NCBI GenBank assembly: GCA_015832175.1
Contig: WJXW01000014.1
Location: forward strand, 1,302,001 to 1,366,000
DNA length: 64,000 bases
Reading direction: 5' to 3'
Source: Paraphaeosphaeria minitans
Taxonomy: Eukaryota > Ascomycota > Dothideomycetes > Pleosporales > Didymosphaeriaceae
Both the position numbers and the translations under genes were made by a program. The notes beneath the pieces were generated by a model. The model was not told where the DNA came from, did no database searches, and saw only the letters and a program-made list of their open reading frames with translations. Within the stretch, counting starts at the first letter, position 1. Every line of letters begins with the position of its first letter. Shown here piece by piece: positions 49,988 through 59,156 of the stretch.

Positions 49988-51487
49988 ATGTACCGTCGCG
50001 GCGACCCTCGGTGGAACCGCACGCTGCAGAACATCTCGGACACGGTCGAGCATGCCAACGAGTCTGCGCAGGAGGGCCTCTACAGCTTCGCGCACGCCTA
50101 CGTCACGCCCTGCCTCTCGTCGCTCACGCAGTGCGTTAATGCGTGCACGGCGCCCTGCTTCCCGTCGCGCAACGACCGGCGGCGGCACCGCGCCCGGTCG
50201 AGGGGCCGCGCCGAACAGAGCTTCGACTTCTACGACGACTGGGACGAGGACGAGGACGACGGGCTGCTGGGCTGGGGCCACGACAACCTTGACCGCCTGT
50301 GGGGTGCCACCGCCAACTACGGCACCACGTCCCAGCCCGGCCGCCCGCGCGCGATGAGCTATGGCGACCGCCACCGCCACCGCAACCGCGACCCCAGATT
50401 CACCAGGCCGCGCAGGAAGAGCGCTGTGCCCCCGCACGACGGCGGGCCCGACCCCACCATCATCCCCAGCTCCTCGTACTTTGGCTTCCTGGGCAGGCTG
50501 CCCTTCAGGCTTGGCGGCAAGGTGCTGCGCTACAAGCCCTCGGCCGCAGACCTGACAGAGCACCCGGGCCAGGCGCGGAGGAGCTACCATGAGGCCACGG
50601 GCCGAGACGAGACCCAGCCTCTGATCGAGGGCAGCGACGACGACGCCGAAGCGCAGCACGGCAGCGACTTCAAGACACACGGGCGCAAGCGCAGCCAGAC
50701 GAACGCTTCGGGCCACACGACCGACTCGCTCAGCTCCCGCGGCGACATCTTCCCGAGCGAGGACGAGCTGGACGATGCTGTGCCCCTGGACGACGAGTTT
50801 GCCGTGGCCCTCGAGCGTCGGACCACAGGACAATGGCACGACGATGCCAGTAGCGGCAAGGACAGAGCGCCGTCTTGCAGCAACAGCAAACGGCCGTCTG
50901 CGTCTCATCTGTCTACCAAGTCGGCCTCCTCCCGCCACGCTCAAGATCATGAGTGGAATAGTCACGAAGCAAGTGTCACGCGATCATCCTTAGAGCCCAC
51001 AGATGAGGCGCCCACCCTCACAGACCTCAAGCATGAAGAGGAGCAGCTGCGCCTACAGGAGGATGCCGAGGTTCAACGGCGGCGCCAGGAAGCACAACAG
51101 TTAGCCGTCAGGTGTGGGCTGGCAGCAGCCCATCAACGTCTCCCTGTTCCTCGGCGGCCATCGTTCTCTCCGAGCTCTACAGCGGCTCCGGGTCGCGACC
51201 AGATGGGAACACCATCAACGACGTCTTCGCCTTTTTTCATGCGCACAACAGGCAGTGCATTATGTCCTGAATCAGAGCCTGCGCTGTCGCCTTTCCCGGT
51301 CGTCGCCACACAAACTATGCCGGACAGCAGCTCGTTCCACGTCGATGAGTCTAGCTATGCTAGCCTAGCTACCACGCCAAATAGGCCGCTGTCTTTGAAG
51401 GACGAAGGGAGGGCCAAACAGGTTGACGACAATAATTCCAATTTTGTGCCTGCCCGACTGCCGCACTTTGATGCACAGCCTAGCTGA
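49988..51487 (+). CDS. Conserved-looking fungal protein of unknown function, acidic and Ser-rich
   Basis: A single 499 aa frame with ATG at 49988 and stop TGA at 51485-51487. Residues 1-60 form a folded-looking N-terminus with regular Cys (PCLSSLTQCVNACTAPC). A basic patch (RRRHRARSRGR, 64-74) is followed by a striking aromatic/acidic motif FDFYDDWDEDEDDGLLGWG (79-97), and then SSSYFGFLGRLPFRLGGK (161-178). The middle is low complexity. Residues 345-375 (KHEEEQLRLQEDAEVQRRRQEAQQL) look like a short coiled coil. No membrane segment or catalytic motif was found, so no function is assigned. The last 120 residues are disordered; a missed small intron near 51105 cannot be excluded. Divergent from the methyltransferase. 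Confidence 0.75.
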   Translation: MYRRGDPRWNRTLQNISDTVEHANESAQEGLYSFAHAYVTPCLSSLTQCVNACTAPCFPSRNDRRRHRARSRGRAEQSFDFYDDWDEDEDDGLLGWGHDNLDRLWGATANYGTTSQPGRPRAMSYGDRHRHRNRDPRFTRPRRKSAVPPHDGGPDPTIIPSSSYFGFLGRLPFRLGGKVLRYKPSAADLTEHPGQARRSYHEATGRDETQPLIEGSDDDAEAQHGSDFKTHGRKRSQTNASGHTTDSLSSRGDIFPSEDELDDAVPLDDEFAVALERRTTGQWHDDASSGKDRAPSCSNSKRPSASHLSTKSASSRHAQDHEWNSHEASVTRSSLEPTDEAPTLTDLKHEEEQLRLQEDAEVQRRRQEAQQLAVRCGLAAAHQRLPVPRRPSFSPSSTAAPGRDQMGTPSTTSSPFFMRTTGSALCPESEPALSPFPVVATQTMPDSSSFHVDESSYASLATTPNRPLSLKDEGRAKQVDDNNSNFVPARLPHFDAQPS

Positions 51488-51524
51488 ATTTTACCTGACG
51501 ACCATCATGACCATCTCTACTTCA

Positions 51525-51758
51525 CTATCCTTTGTGTGTCAATTGAAATACAGTTGCAAGCACCCCAACTGAAGTCCGCGAACGCCACCAGAGTATGCCG
51601 GACAAAAACACACAGGCGCTGAACATGAACGCGCCAGAAGCGAGCATCTGCGGGTCAATGGGATGCATGTTCAATGCACCGACGAGGACGCAAGACGAGT
51701 AAATGATATTCCCGCTTGGCAGCGAGCGAATGTTTCGCCAGTGCCGTAAAAAAGTCAC
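51525..51758 (-). CDS. Possible small membrane protein (77 aa)
   Basis: Short frame between two genes, starting MTFLRHWRNIRSLPSG and containing two likely hydrophobic helices (IIYSSCVLVGAL and the LASGAFMFSACVFLSGILWW region). The second is loosely like the FSGS helix of DUF423 proteins, but the match is too weak to name it. It could also be a remnant, the last exon of a longer gene, or 3' UTR of the CSA gene, which ends at 51838 on the same strand. Otherwise 51488-51837 holds nothing clear. Confidence 0.28.
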   Translation of the reverse strand: MTFLRHWRNIRSLPSGNIIYSSCVLVGALNMHPIDPQMLASGAFMFSACVFLSGILWWRSRTSVGVLATVFQLTHKG

Positions 51759-51837
51759 AATGGGCTACCTCGTCACGCAGCACGCACATTACGTAGACAG
51801 CAGTTTGGATGACCGGAATGATCATGTGATTCGATTT

Positions 51838-53253
51838 TCACAATCCTTCGAACGTGAAAGGTCTCTTTATCAAATCCTGGTAAATCTCATCCAGCACTTC
51901 CCTCTTCCGCTTTTTACCCTCCTCTTCCGCTTCCTGCTCTTCGTGGGCCTCTTCGTCCAATTCAGCGTCTTCCTTCGTCCACGGTAGCCACGCTGAGATG
52001 CTGCCATCCGCATGTGCAGAGTACATCTCAACGTCGTGGGCACGCCACGCCAATGCCGTGATTCTGTCTTTGGCGTTGCGCTGTCCTTGGCCACGGATCC
52101 CGTGCGTTTGCCTTTGCTGCTCGGTGCGGCGCAGGCGGCGCAAGAGTTTTCCGTCGAACAGCTCATATTCTAAGATCTCGTGCTCATTCGGATAAAATAA
52201 AACGTCTTTCCCTGATTGCAAATGCTTTGCAGGTGCGAGAAGTGGTATGCACGGCGCAAGATCTGAATTCTTGACCATGGGTCCGAAATTGGCAAGCGTG
52301 TTTGCGCTAGTGTTTGTATCCCAGACGCGGATGCGTTGATCGTGTCCACACGTTACTAGATGCTGGCCGTCTTCCGTCCATACGATTCCGTTAACAGGGC
52401 CTCGGTGTGCCTTGCCTTGTACCGAGTTGCGCATGAGCAACGAAGACGGCATGCCTAACAGGCCTATGGAATCTTCCATGTCCAAGGTGCCCAGTTCGCT
52501 CACGCTACGACGGACGTCCCAGAACCGCACGCTCCCATCTGTTGCTCCACTGGCAAGTATATGCTCACGGGTTGGGCTCCAAGCTGTGCTGAGGATGGCA
52601 CCTGAATGCCCAGCAAGTGAATGTGCACTTGCTCCAGAGCGCAGATCTACGAGGCGCACAGTTGGGTGCTGGGTTGCGCATGCGACCAACAAGTGCGATG
52701 CAATGGGCGAAAGCGCGATGCTATAGACGACGCTGCCAAGATCGAAGGATGCGGACGGCACAAGAGTTTCGCTGGAGTAGATTTTGACCGTGTGGTCGTA
52801 TGATGACGTGAGGAACGCCAGGCTATCGAATGGGTAGAAGGATACCTGCGTGATGCCGAGCTTATGCTCCTCTGCCGTCTTCCTCACGGTCGAGAGCGGC
52901 GCATATATGGTGTCGCCGTCTACGACCGTGGGCTGTGCCTCGAGGTCCCATAGCACAATCGAGGAATCCGCGCCGCCCGAAAGCATATAACGGCCGTCGA
53001 AGCGGTCGATGGTGAGTGCGTTGACGCCCGCGATGTGTGCTGGGTGTCGCTCCTTTGGTTCGTGAGGAGAAGGGAGTCGTGCGCTAAAGCTTACCGATGA
53101 CGGCTGGAGCGCGTAGACAAGACGAGCGACGAGCGCGCGTTTGATGACATGAGCTGTGCTGGTTCCGTATGCGCGGTTGGCGATTTGTTGTGCGTTCATG
53201 TGCGACTTTCTACATGCTTTGCGCTGTTGGGCAGTGGTTGTGTTGCTATACAT
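51838..53253 (-). CDS. RAD28: WD40 protein, CSA/ERCC8 (Rad28) homologue
   Basis: 471 aa. The repeats start with GVNALTIDRFDGRYMLSGGADSSIVLWDLE (residues 76-105, written here in outline) and continue through VYSIALSP (177-183) and the DWD box SVRFWDVRR (241-249), the DDB1-binding signature. Then come VNGIVWTEDGQHLVTCGHDQRIRVWD (287-312, key residues GHD...WD) and a last blade ending SISAWLPW. This order and spacing fit CSA, the substrate receptor of a CUL4-DDB1 ligase in transcription-coupled repair. The C-terminus is acidic then basic (EEGKKRKREVL). A second Met at residue 19 (53199) may be the real start. A 42 bp GTAAGC...AAAG stretch around residues 54-67 could be an in-frame intron; splicing or retention both keep the frame. 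Divergent from the Rrn10-like gene. Confidence 0.88.
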   Translation of the reverse strand: MYSNTTTAQQRKACRKSHMNAQQIANRAYGTSTAHVIKRALVARLVYALQPSSVSFSARLPSPHEPKERHPAHIAGVNALTIDRFDGRYMLSGGADSSIVLWDLEAQPTVVDGDTIYAPLSTVRKTAEEHKLGITQVSFYPFDSLAFLTSSYDHTVKIYSSETLVPSASFDLGSVVYSIALSPIASHLLVACATQHPTVRLVDLRSGASAHSLAGHSGAILSTAWSPTREHILASGATDGSVRFWDVRRSVSELGTLDMEDSIGLLGMPSSLLMRNSVQGKAHRGPVNGIVWTEDGQHLVTCGHDQRIRVWDTNTSANTLANFGPMVKNSDLAPCIPLLAPAKHLQSGKDVLFYPNEHEILEYELFDGKLLRRLRRTEQQRQTHGIRGQGQRNAKDRITALAWRAHDVEMYSAHADGSISAWLPWTKEDAELDEEAHEEQEAEEEGKKRKREVLDEIYQDLIKRPFTFEGL

Positions 53254-53485
53254 GTGAAGTTTGAATGACGGGCGTTGGCGGCATCACGGGTTATGTAAGC
53301 ACTAGGGCCTTGGGGCTTGACAACTCACCTACTGCTGCCTCCTCAAGTCAAATCGGATCCGTGCCTTGCAAATCCAATCGCATCACTTTGAGGGGCTGCC
53401 TGGAAGGCCACGGCAAAGCCACAAGCCGGGAGTAGCGCCTTCGTCCGCGCGAAAGTTGCTCGAAGAACCGTCTGTCGAAGGCGAA

Positions 53486-54117
53486 ATGTCGTCGGAAACG
53501 GTGCGAGCAAGCCGGGCGACGGTCTACGATGCTGTAGCAGGTAAGAAGACAAGTGCCAAGTCCTCATGCGTTCACGGATTGAACGTTGCGCAGGACGAGT
53601 CACGCAGTCGGGGGTGTACGAACCAACAGCAGCTGAGCAGAAGCGCGCAACGCTACGGCTGCGCCCTGACGAAGTCCTTTTCAAGCAACGACGCGCTCCG
53701 CCGCGATACGAAGAGGTAGACTATTACTTTGCTCACCGAAAGCTTCCTCCCAGCCAAACGTTGCCCTCGGGCGACCTGCTGGGCGCGCTTCATGAATACA
53801 TCGCGCAACTGCATAACCGCAACTTTTCACAAGACCAGAAAGAGTCGGGGTCTTGGAAGAGCATGGATGAGACGGCGTTGATTGCGTTTGGTGTTTTATT
53901 GGAAGAGGCTACGAAAGCAACCTTGGGCGAGACGGGCCATCTTGCTCTGGTCGAAGCCGAGCCGAGTCAAGAGGACGAGGCGTATGTGGAAAAGGCGAGG
54001 GCCAAGGGGGAAACAGACGGAGAGGAAGAGGGCGAGATGTTTGCCAGGCCAGTCCGGATGCAGAAAGAGGAGTCGTTGGACGACGTGCAAATGCCTCGTC
54101 CGGACGAATTGGGTTAA
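53486..54117 (+). CDS. RRN10: Rrn10-like subunit of the RNA polymerase I upstream activating factor
   Basis: 192 aa from exons 53486-53540 and 53594-54117; the intron (53 bp) has GTAAGA donor and GCGCAG acceptor and joins DAVAG to RVTQSG. Compared with what is known of yeast Rrn10 (145 aa), the same landmarks occur in order: TVYDA near the N-terminus, RPDEVL, LPSGDLLGALHEYIAQL, and SMDETALIAFGVLLEEA, which parallels the yeast DETSLITLGLLIE stretch. Rrn10 sits in UAF at the rDNA promoter. The C-terminal 60 residues are acidic and disordered. The call rests on motif order, not on a search, so it could be a general fungal protein of unknown role. Divergent from CSA across 232 bp. Confidence 0.65.
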
Positions 54118-54479
54118 GAGATACCAAACAGAGCGACATGTCTCCCCTGGTAAACGACGATATATGCGATGGGTTCGCGCACAGGCGTTCGGCATAGGGT
54201 AGCTTGTGTGTATGTCGTTCCGATCCGGACAGCTGCATGGGACTGCGTTGCGACTTATTTTCCTGTTAGATTTCCGATTCCCTCGTTTGAATGCTTTTTT
54301 TTTGGCCATACGCCAATGCGCCGCCTTTCCACGCGACTTCCTCCTGGGCGACAATGAGGCAGGTGCGACCACGTCAATCGATAATCCCAACAAGCGCTTC
54401 GAACCTCACGTTGTTGACCAAACCACCGTCTAACTTCGTGAAGCCCTACCCTAGGCTGCAGTAGTCCTGCAGTTCCGTC
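54118..54479. other. Intergenic, Rrn10-like to MND1
   Basis: 362 bp without a credible frame. Contains a T-run (about 54294-54302). It serves as the RRN10 3' UTR and MND1 promoter; no specific element identified. Confidence 0.5.
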
Positions 54480-55237
54480 ATGGTGAGATTGTCTGCCTTG
54501 CTGCGCTTTACCTCCCGCTCACAGTACTCAGGCACCCAAGATCACCGCCAACGTCGCCAAAGCGGCGACCATTCAAGCGTGGTTCCATAAGACGGCTGTC
54601 GCGCATAGCATCAAAGACCTTGAGAAGACACTTCCACAGCTTGCGTCCATTAGCGGCATGCAAGTGAAGGATTATTTGCAAGCCCTCCAAGACGACAACA
54701 AAATCCGGGTGGAAAAGATCGGCAGTGGCAACTGGTACTGGAGCTTTCCAAGTGACGAAAAGAAGGCCAGAGAGGCTGCCTTGGAGAGGGCTCAGGAGGA
54801 CTTGAACAAGGCAGATGCCGTGGCCACGGAGCTGCAGATGAAAGTGGACGATGCAGGAGCGGCGCGCGGCGAAGATGGAGAAACACTTGCATACACCGGT
54901 AGCATTCTTCCGTATCGTGCTGCTTCTTCAGCTGACCTGTAGAGGCATGGACCGCGATTCTCTCACCACCAAGCACGCTACTTTGACAAAGGAACTCGAG
55001 CAACTTCGACAGGAACTGGCCGCTTACAGCGAGCAAGACCCCATCGAAGTGGACAAGAAGAAACACGAAGCACAACAATACCAGGGTGAAGTGGACAAAT
55101 ACACGGATCAAATACTCAGCATGGAGGGTTGGCTGAAGGAGCGGTTGAGCGGCGATGCAGAGCAGGTGATGCAGACCAAGCGCCTGCTCTATGGTGACGA
55201 GTTCGACGAAGAAGAGGGCGGTTTGCGCGAGTTGTGA
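54480..55237 (+). CDS. MND1: Mnd1, meiotic recombination cofactor (Hop2-Mnd1)
   Basis: 220 aa from exons 54480-54482, 54532-54898 and 54945-55237; the total of 663 nt is in frame. The first exon holds only the ATG, directly followed by a GTGAGA donor; the product then starts MAPKITANVAKAATIQAWFH, as Mnd1 proteins do. The winged-helix part is IKDLEKTLPQLASISGMQVKDYL and the signature RVEKIGSGNWYWSFPS follows (about residues 63-78). A long coiled coil follows (HATLTKELEQLRQELAAYSEQDP), then the C-terminal helices. Human MND1 is 205 aa. With Hop2 it stimulates Dmc1/Rad51 strand exchange in meiosis. Intron 2 (46 bp, GTAGCA, CTGAC branch, TAGAG acceptor) was chosen because it alone keeps the frame. 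Confidence 0.88.
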
Positions 55238-55708
55238 ACATGACTTGTTCTATGCCTGCCACCATAGGGGGACTGTAGGGCGTAAACATATACATGCGCA
55301 CTCACGCTGGCGAGGTGAGGCACGCAGCCACAGCGGCACTGCAGCCATTTCTGCATCCGCGTCTAATCCATAGTATAGTTGTAAGCAGTATTGCGAGCTG
55401 AGTGACGCTATCCCATGAATCATCTCGTGTCATTGTGTTCGCAGTCGGGAGCGGATGTTGAGTAATCGTTTTCCATGACTGTGCCGTGCCTGCATGTGAG
55501 GCTGAGGCGGAGTCTCACGTGATTCGCTTCCGAGACCTGCGTCATGATAATGCATCACAAACTCGGACCCTCGTCAGCTTTTACCATTTCGCGGGACGGC
55601 GTGTCCTTGAGCCCACCCGCCTCGTGCCCACCGCCAGGATCGACTTCGTCGCGATCTGCGCGCAGCTAATCAACTGTTGCAGCATCTTGAGCACAGGAAA
55701 CATCCCGC
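55238..55708. other. Intergenic, MND1 to HEL2
   Basis: 471 bp, no convincing gene; small open frames lack family features and introns. Holds the HEL2 promoter and leader. Confidence 0.5.
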
Positions 55709-58171
55709 ATGGACTCCACGAGCGCAAACTTGCCTGCACCCGGAGGCACGCCTGCCGGCCTAAACCCCGCCAGTCCCACCCGCGGTGGAAGGGCCAGAGG
55801 GAGAGGGCGAGGTTTCTATTCCGGCGGCTCGGAGCAGAACCATGAACACACTGGCGGGAGGGGCCGTGGGCGAGGCGGCATCCAAGCGGGACGGGGCAGA
55901 GGCCGCGCAGACCGAGACGGCGGAGCAAGACGGGGAGCCCGGTCGTTGGAAAAGGGCAAATCGCCTGCTACCAGCGCGCCTGACAATAATGGTGTGTTAG
56001 CAGCCCCGGCAAGACCAGTCGTGCTGGGCTCGGCTGCAGACGCAGACGCAGAGGAAGGTGAGGTGTGCTTTATCTGCGCATCGCCCGTACAGCACACCGC
56101 TGTCGCGCCATGCAACCACCGCTCCTGTCACATCTGCTCCTTGCGGTTACGAGCGCTGTACAAGACGAAGGCATGCGCGCATTGCAGGGCTGAGTCCGAC
56201 CATGTGATATTCACAGACGACCCGAACAAGAATTTCCAGACGTTTGCGCCCGCAGATTTCTTCAAGTCAGACGACAATCTTGGGATCCACTTTGAGAACC
56301 TTGAGACATACGATGACACACGACTTTTACTTCAATATAATTGCCCGGACAGTGACTGCGACGTTGCTTGCCTGGGCTGGCCAGATTTGCACCGACATGT
56401 CAAGACGGCGCATGGAAAGGTCATGTGGTGAGTCCCTCAAGGCGAAAATGATTCAGGTCCGTAGCCTTATGCTAACCTAGCCAGCGATCTTTGTACACGG
56501 AACAAGAAAGTCTTCACGCATGAACATGAGCTCTTCACGTTTGCCGAGCTTCGGAAGCACCAGAAGTTTGGAGATGATGACCCTGGGGCCATTGATCAAA
56601 GTGGATTCAAAGGGCATCCTGAGTGTGGTTTCTGTCGACAACGATTCTATGGAGACGACGAGTTGTACACGCACTGTAGAGAGAAGCATGAGCGCTGTCA
56701 TCTCTGCGACCGTCGAAATGAAGGCAGAAAACCTCAATACTATCTCGACTACGACGACCTGGAAAATCATTTTCGAAAAGATCATTTCCTCTGCCCGGAC
56801 AGGGAGTGTTTAGAGAAGAAGTTCGTTGTTTTCGATTCGGAGATGGATCTCAAGGCACATCAACTGGAAACACACCCCAACGGGCTCTCAAAGGACGCGC
56901 TTCGAGATGCTCGGAGAGTAGACATGTCGGGATTTTCGATACGGTCACACGAGCAGGGACAAGACGAAAGGCGAGGTCGCGCAGGTAGAGATGGAAGGGG
57001 CGACAGGGTGGGACGAGCAGGACGGGGGCGAGATCCAAATTCGGAACCGCTACCTCCATCGTCAGCTCAGCCAATGACCAGAGCTGAGCTTGCTTACCAG
57101 CGACAGATGGCTTTGCAAAATGCATCGTCAACGTCTGGGACACCTTTCGGGGGAAGTCCTTCCGCCGGACCAACGCCCATGGAAGCATTCGCCGCGCGAC
57201 CCCGACCGTCTGCGAGCGATCCGCCCACTGTCAGTGTAGCACGCCTTGCAAGGACGTCGGCGAATGAGCTTTCGCAACGAATTGGTCAAGTACACCTAGA
57301 CGCAACCGCGCCCAATGCTATGCCGCAAACACCTCAAGAGCAGGCACGTTTGCTACGACACAGTGCGGTAACGGAAAGAGCTTCAACCATGTTGCGCAAT
57401 GATCAGACAAAGCTGCAGGAGTTCCGCTCAATCATCTCGGCCTTTCGCAATTCCGGATTAACAGCTACGCAGCTAATCGAAGGATTCTTTGCACTTTTCG
57501 ACACGGGTTCTGCTGAGCTGGGCAAACTGGTAAAGGAGTTGGCAGAAATATTTGAGATCCAGCAGAAGCGCGAAGCATTATTGAAGGCATGGAGCGATTG
57601 GAAAGCGATCAACGAAGACTACCCATCGCTCCCAGGATCGGCCACGGGCCAGTCACTCAATGGCGGGCCGTCAGCACACGGAGGGTCAAGAGTATTGAAG
57701 TTGAAGAGCTCCACGGTGCAATCGTCACGGTCGGCGGTCAACAGACACGCAAGCTGGAACAATGCGGCCTCCAGCAGCACGTTTCCGGCCCTCGCCGCAG
57801 CTTCAACGAATCGTATCGGCGCGAAACCTGGAAAGACGCCTTGGGCATCGTCTTCGGCATCTCCCCGCATTTCGCCCATGCCGTCCCGTGCTACATCGTC
57901 AGTGGCATTAAATAAGGGTAGCATTGCGGACGCCTTCCCTGCGTTACCTGCCGCCCCGAAACCAACGAGCACTTTCTTCAGCCCCGGGTATATGGGGGCA
58001 GGAGTCCGCAGGGACAACAGCGGCCGGAACACACCGGCCAGTGCGTGGGGCGCAGCAGGAGGGATGGGATCAAGCAGCACAGCACCGGCAGCGACCGCTG
58101 GGGAGGACGCTGGAGGCGGGAAGAAGAAGGGCAACAAAAACAAAAAACAGACGCTTTTCCACTTTGGCTAG
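55709..58171 (+). CDS. HEL2: Hel2/ZNF598-type RING E3 ubiquitin ligase
   Basis: 801 aa from exons 55709-56427 and 56485-58171; the intron is 57 bp with GTGAGT donor, GCTAAC branch and CCAG acceptor. Residues 25-75 are Arg/Gly-rich (RGG type, RNA binding). The RING runs from C120 (CFIC) to C159 (CAHC). A run of C2H2-like fingers follows: NCPDSDCDV..H....H, CDLCTRNKKVF, CGFCRQRFYGDDELYTHCREKHERC, then HFLCPDRECLEKKF...H. The C-terminus is low complexity with a basic end (GGGKKKGNKNKK). In yeast and human this protein ubiquitylates collided ribosomes (uS10, eS10) and starts ribosome-associated quality control. Length and order fit fungal Hel2 (yeast 639 aa, filamentous forms longer). Confidence 0.92.
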
Positions 58172-58209
58172 GCGGAGGTGTGATGGCAAGATGGAAAACA
58201 GCCCGATTC

Positions 58210-58272
58210 GACATGCGACATGCGACATGCGACATGCAACATGCGACATGCGACATGCGACATGCGACATGC
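58210..58272. repeat. 7 bp tandem repeat (GACATGC), nine units
   Basis: 63 bp of perfect head-to-tail units except one AACATGC. It lies 38 bp after the HEL2 stop codon, in the likely 3' UTR. Confidence 0.95.
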
Positions 58273-58959
58273 TGGGGGGTGGAAGGCGGGTAGAGTGGCG
58301 TACAACGGACATTATACAATCAGTAGAGTAGAGCGTCTCACGTGCCGCCAAGTCAGCACAGTGTGGATGGAAATGAAGACATTCTCACGATGCATGGAGG
58401 CAATTGTTGGGTGTGAATGGACACTGCCGTGTGGGAGGTTGCAGGCAGGCAAGCAGGCAGGCAGGGGCTTGACTCTCAAGTCGGACAGAGAGCGAGGGTC
58501 CTGTTATTCAGCGCCAACACGGCGGGCCGCACATCCCAGGCCGCCACAACGACAGTCGTTGTCGCCGTCGTTGTCGCCGTCGTCGTCTTCGTCCTCGTCT
58601 GCCCGACGACGCCCTCGCCCTTTCGCAGTGCGACCCTCGACCTTGACCCTCGACGCTCGACCCATCGACGGCGTCTCGCTTGCCGCGCCGTTGACAGCAA
58701 CCAGGGCGCACCACTCCCTCCCCACACGCCTCTCGGCCGCCCGCTGCATGCGCCCGCCTACGAGCAGTGCGTACCCTCAACCAACGTCGACGCCGCTGTC
58801 GCTGTCCCTGTTGCGCGCACCAGCGCTGGCTCGGGCTGCCGTGTGACGCGCGGGGAGCGTCGAACCACGGGTGCGCGTCTTCTGTTGAGCTCTCGCAGTG
58901 TTGGGACAAAGACAATGCGACTGCTAGCTTAACGGGCCTCCTCTCCCAGCTTCTCCACC

Positions 58960-58960
<1 letters not shown>

Positions 58961-58992
<32 letters not shown>

Positions 58993-59005
58993 TCTCTCTC
59001 TCTCC
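58961..59005. repeat. (CT)n microsatellite with (GC) core in the velB leader
   Basis: About 11 TC units, GCGCGCGCGC, then about 6 more TC units. Pyrimidine tracts of this kind are frequent just upstream of fungal start codons or transcription starts. Confidence 0.9.
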
Positions 59006-59156
59006 GTCTTCCTCTACAAAGCTCGCCTCGCTCCCACGAAAACGAAAATCGACAACGAAAACGAAAACGCAGCCCACCGCCCTGCAGCGCCCGCCCGCCT
59101 GCCTGCCTGTCCGCCCGCTGCGGCACCCAACACCATACACCGCACAGCACTCAGCC

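Larger units (their letters stand above)
58172..59156. promoter_or_regulatory. HEL2-velB intergenic region with long pyrimidine-rich leader
   Basis: 985 bp. It contains nine GACATGC units (58210-58272), GCAGGCAGGCAAGC-type short repeats near 58440, a long CG-rich pyrimidine-biased stretch, a (CT)n tract interrupted by (GC)5 (58961-59005), and AACGAAAAC repeats near 59035-59070. Long frames on both strands are low complexity. It is likely the velB promoter and 5' leader. Confidence 0.55.

Noticed and set aside
49931..50965. 344-codon frame on the minus strand opposite the 49988 gene
   Set aside because: Ala/Val/Arg/Gly-rich composition is what the complement of a GC-rich coding frame gives; the plus-strand frame has better protein features and a sensible start.
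58210..58272. CRISPR-like array
   Set aside because: Units are 7 bp with no spacers, in a fungal genome; it is a simple tandem repeat.
58417..58932. 171- to 258-codon frames on both strands upstream of velB
   Set aside because: Low-complexity frames built on CGTCGTCGT-like and CT repeats in the velB leader; no domain, and they overlap each other on both strands.
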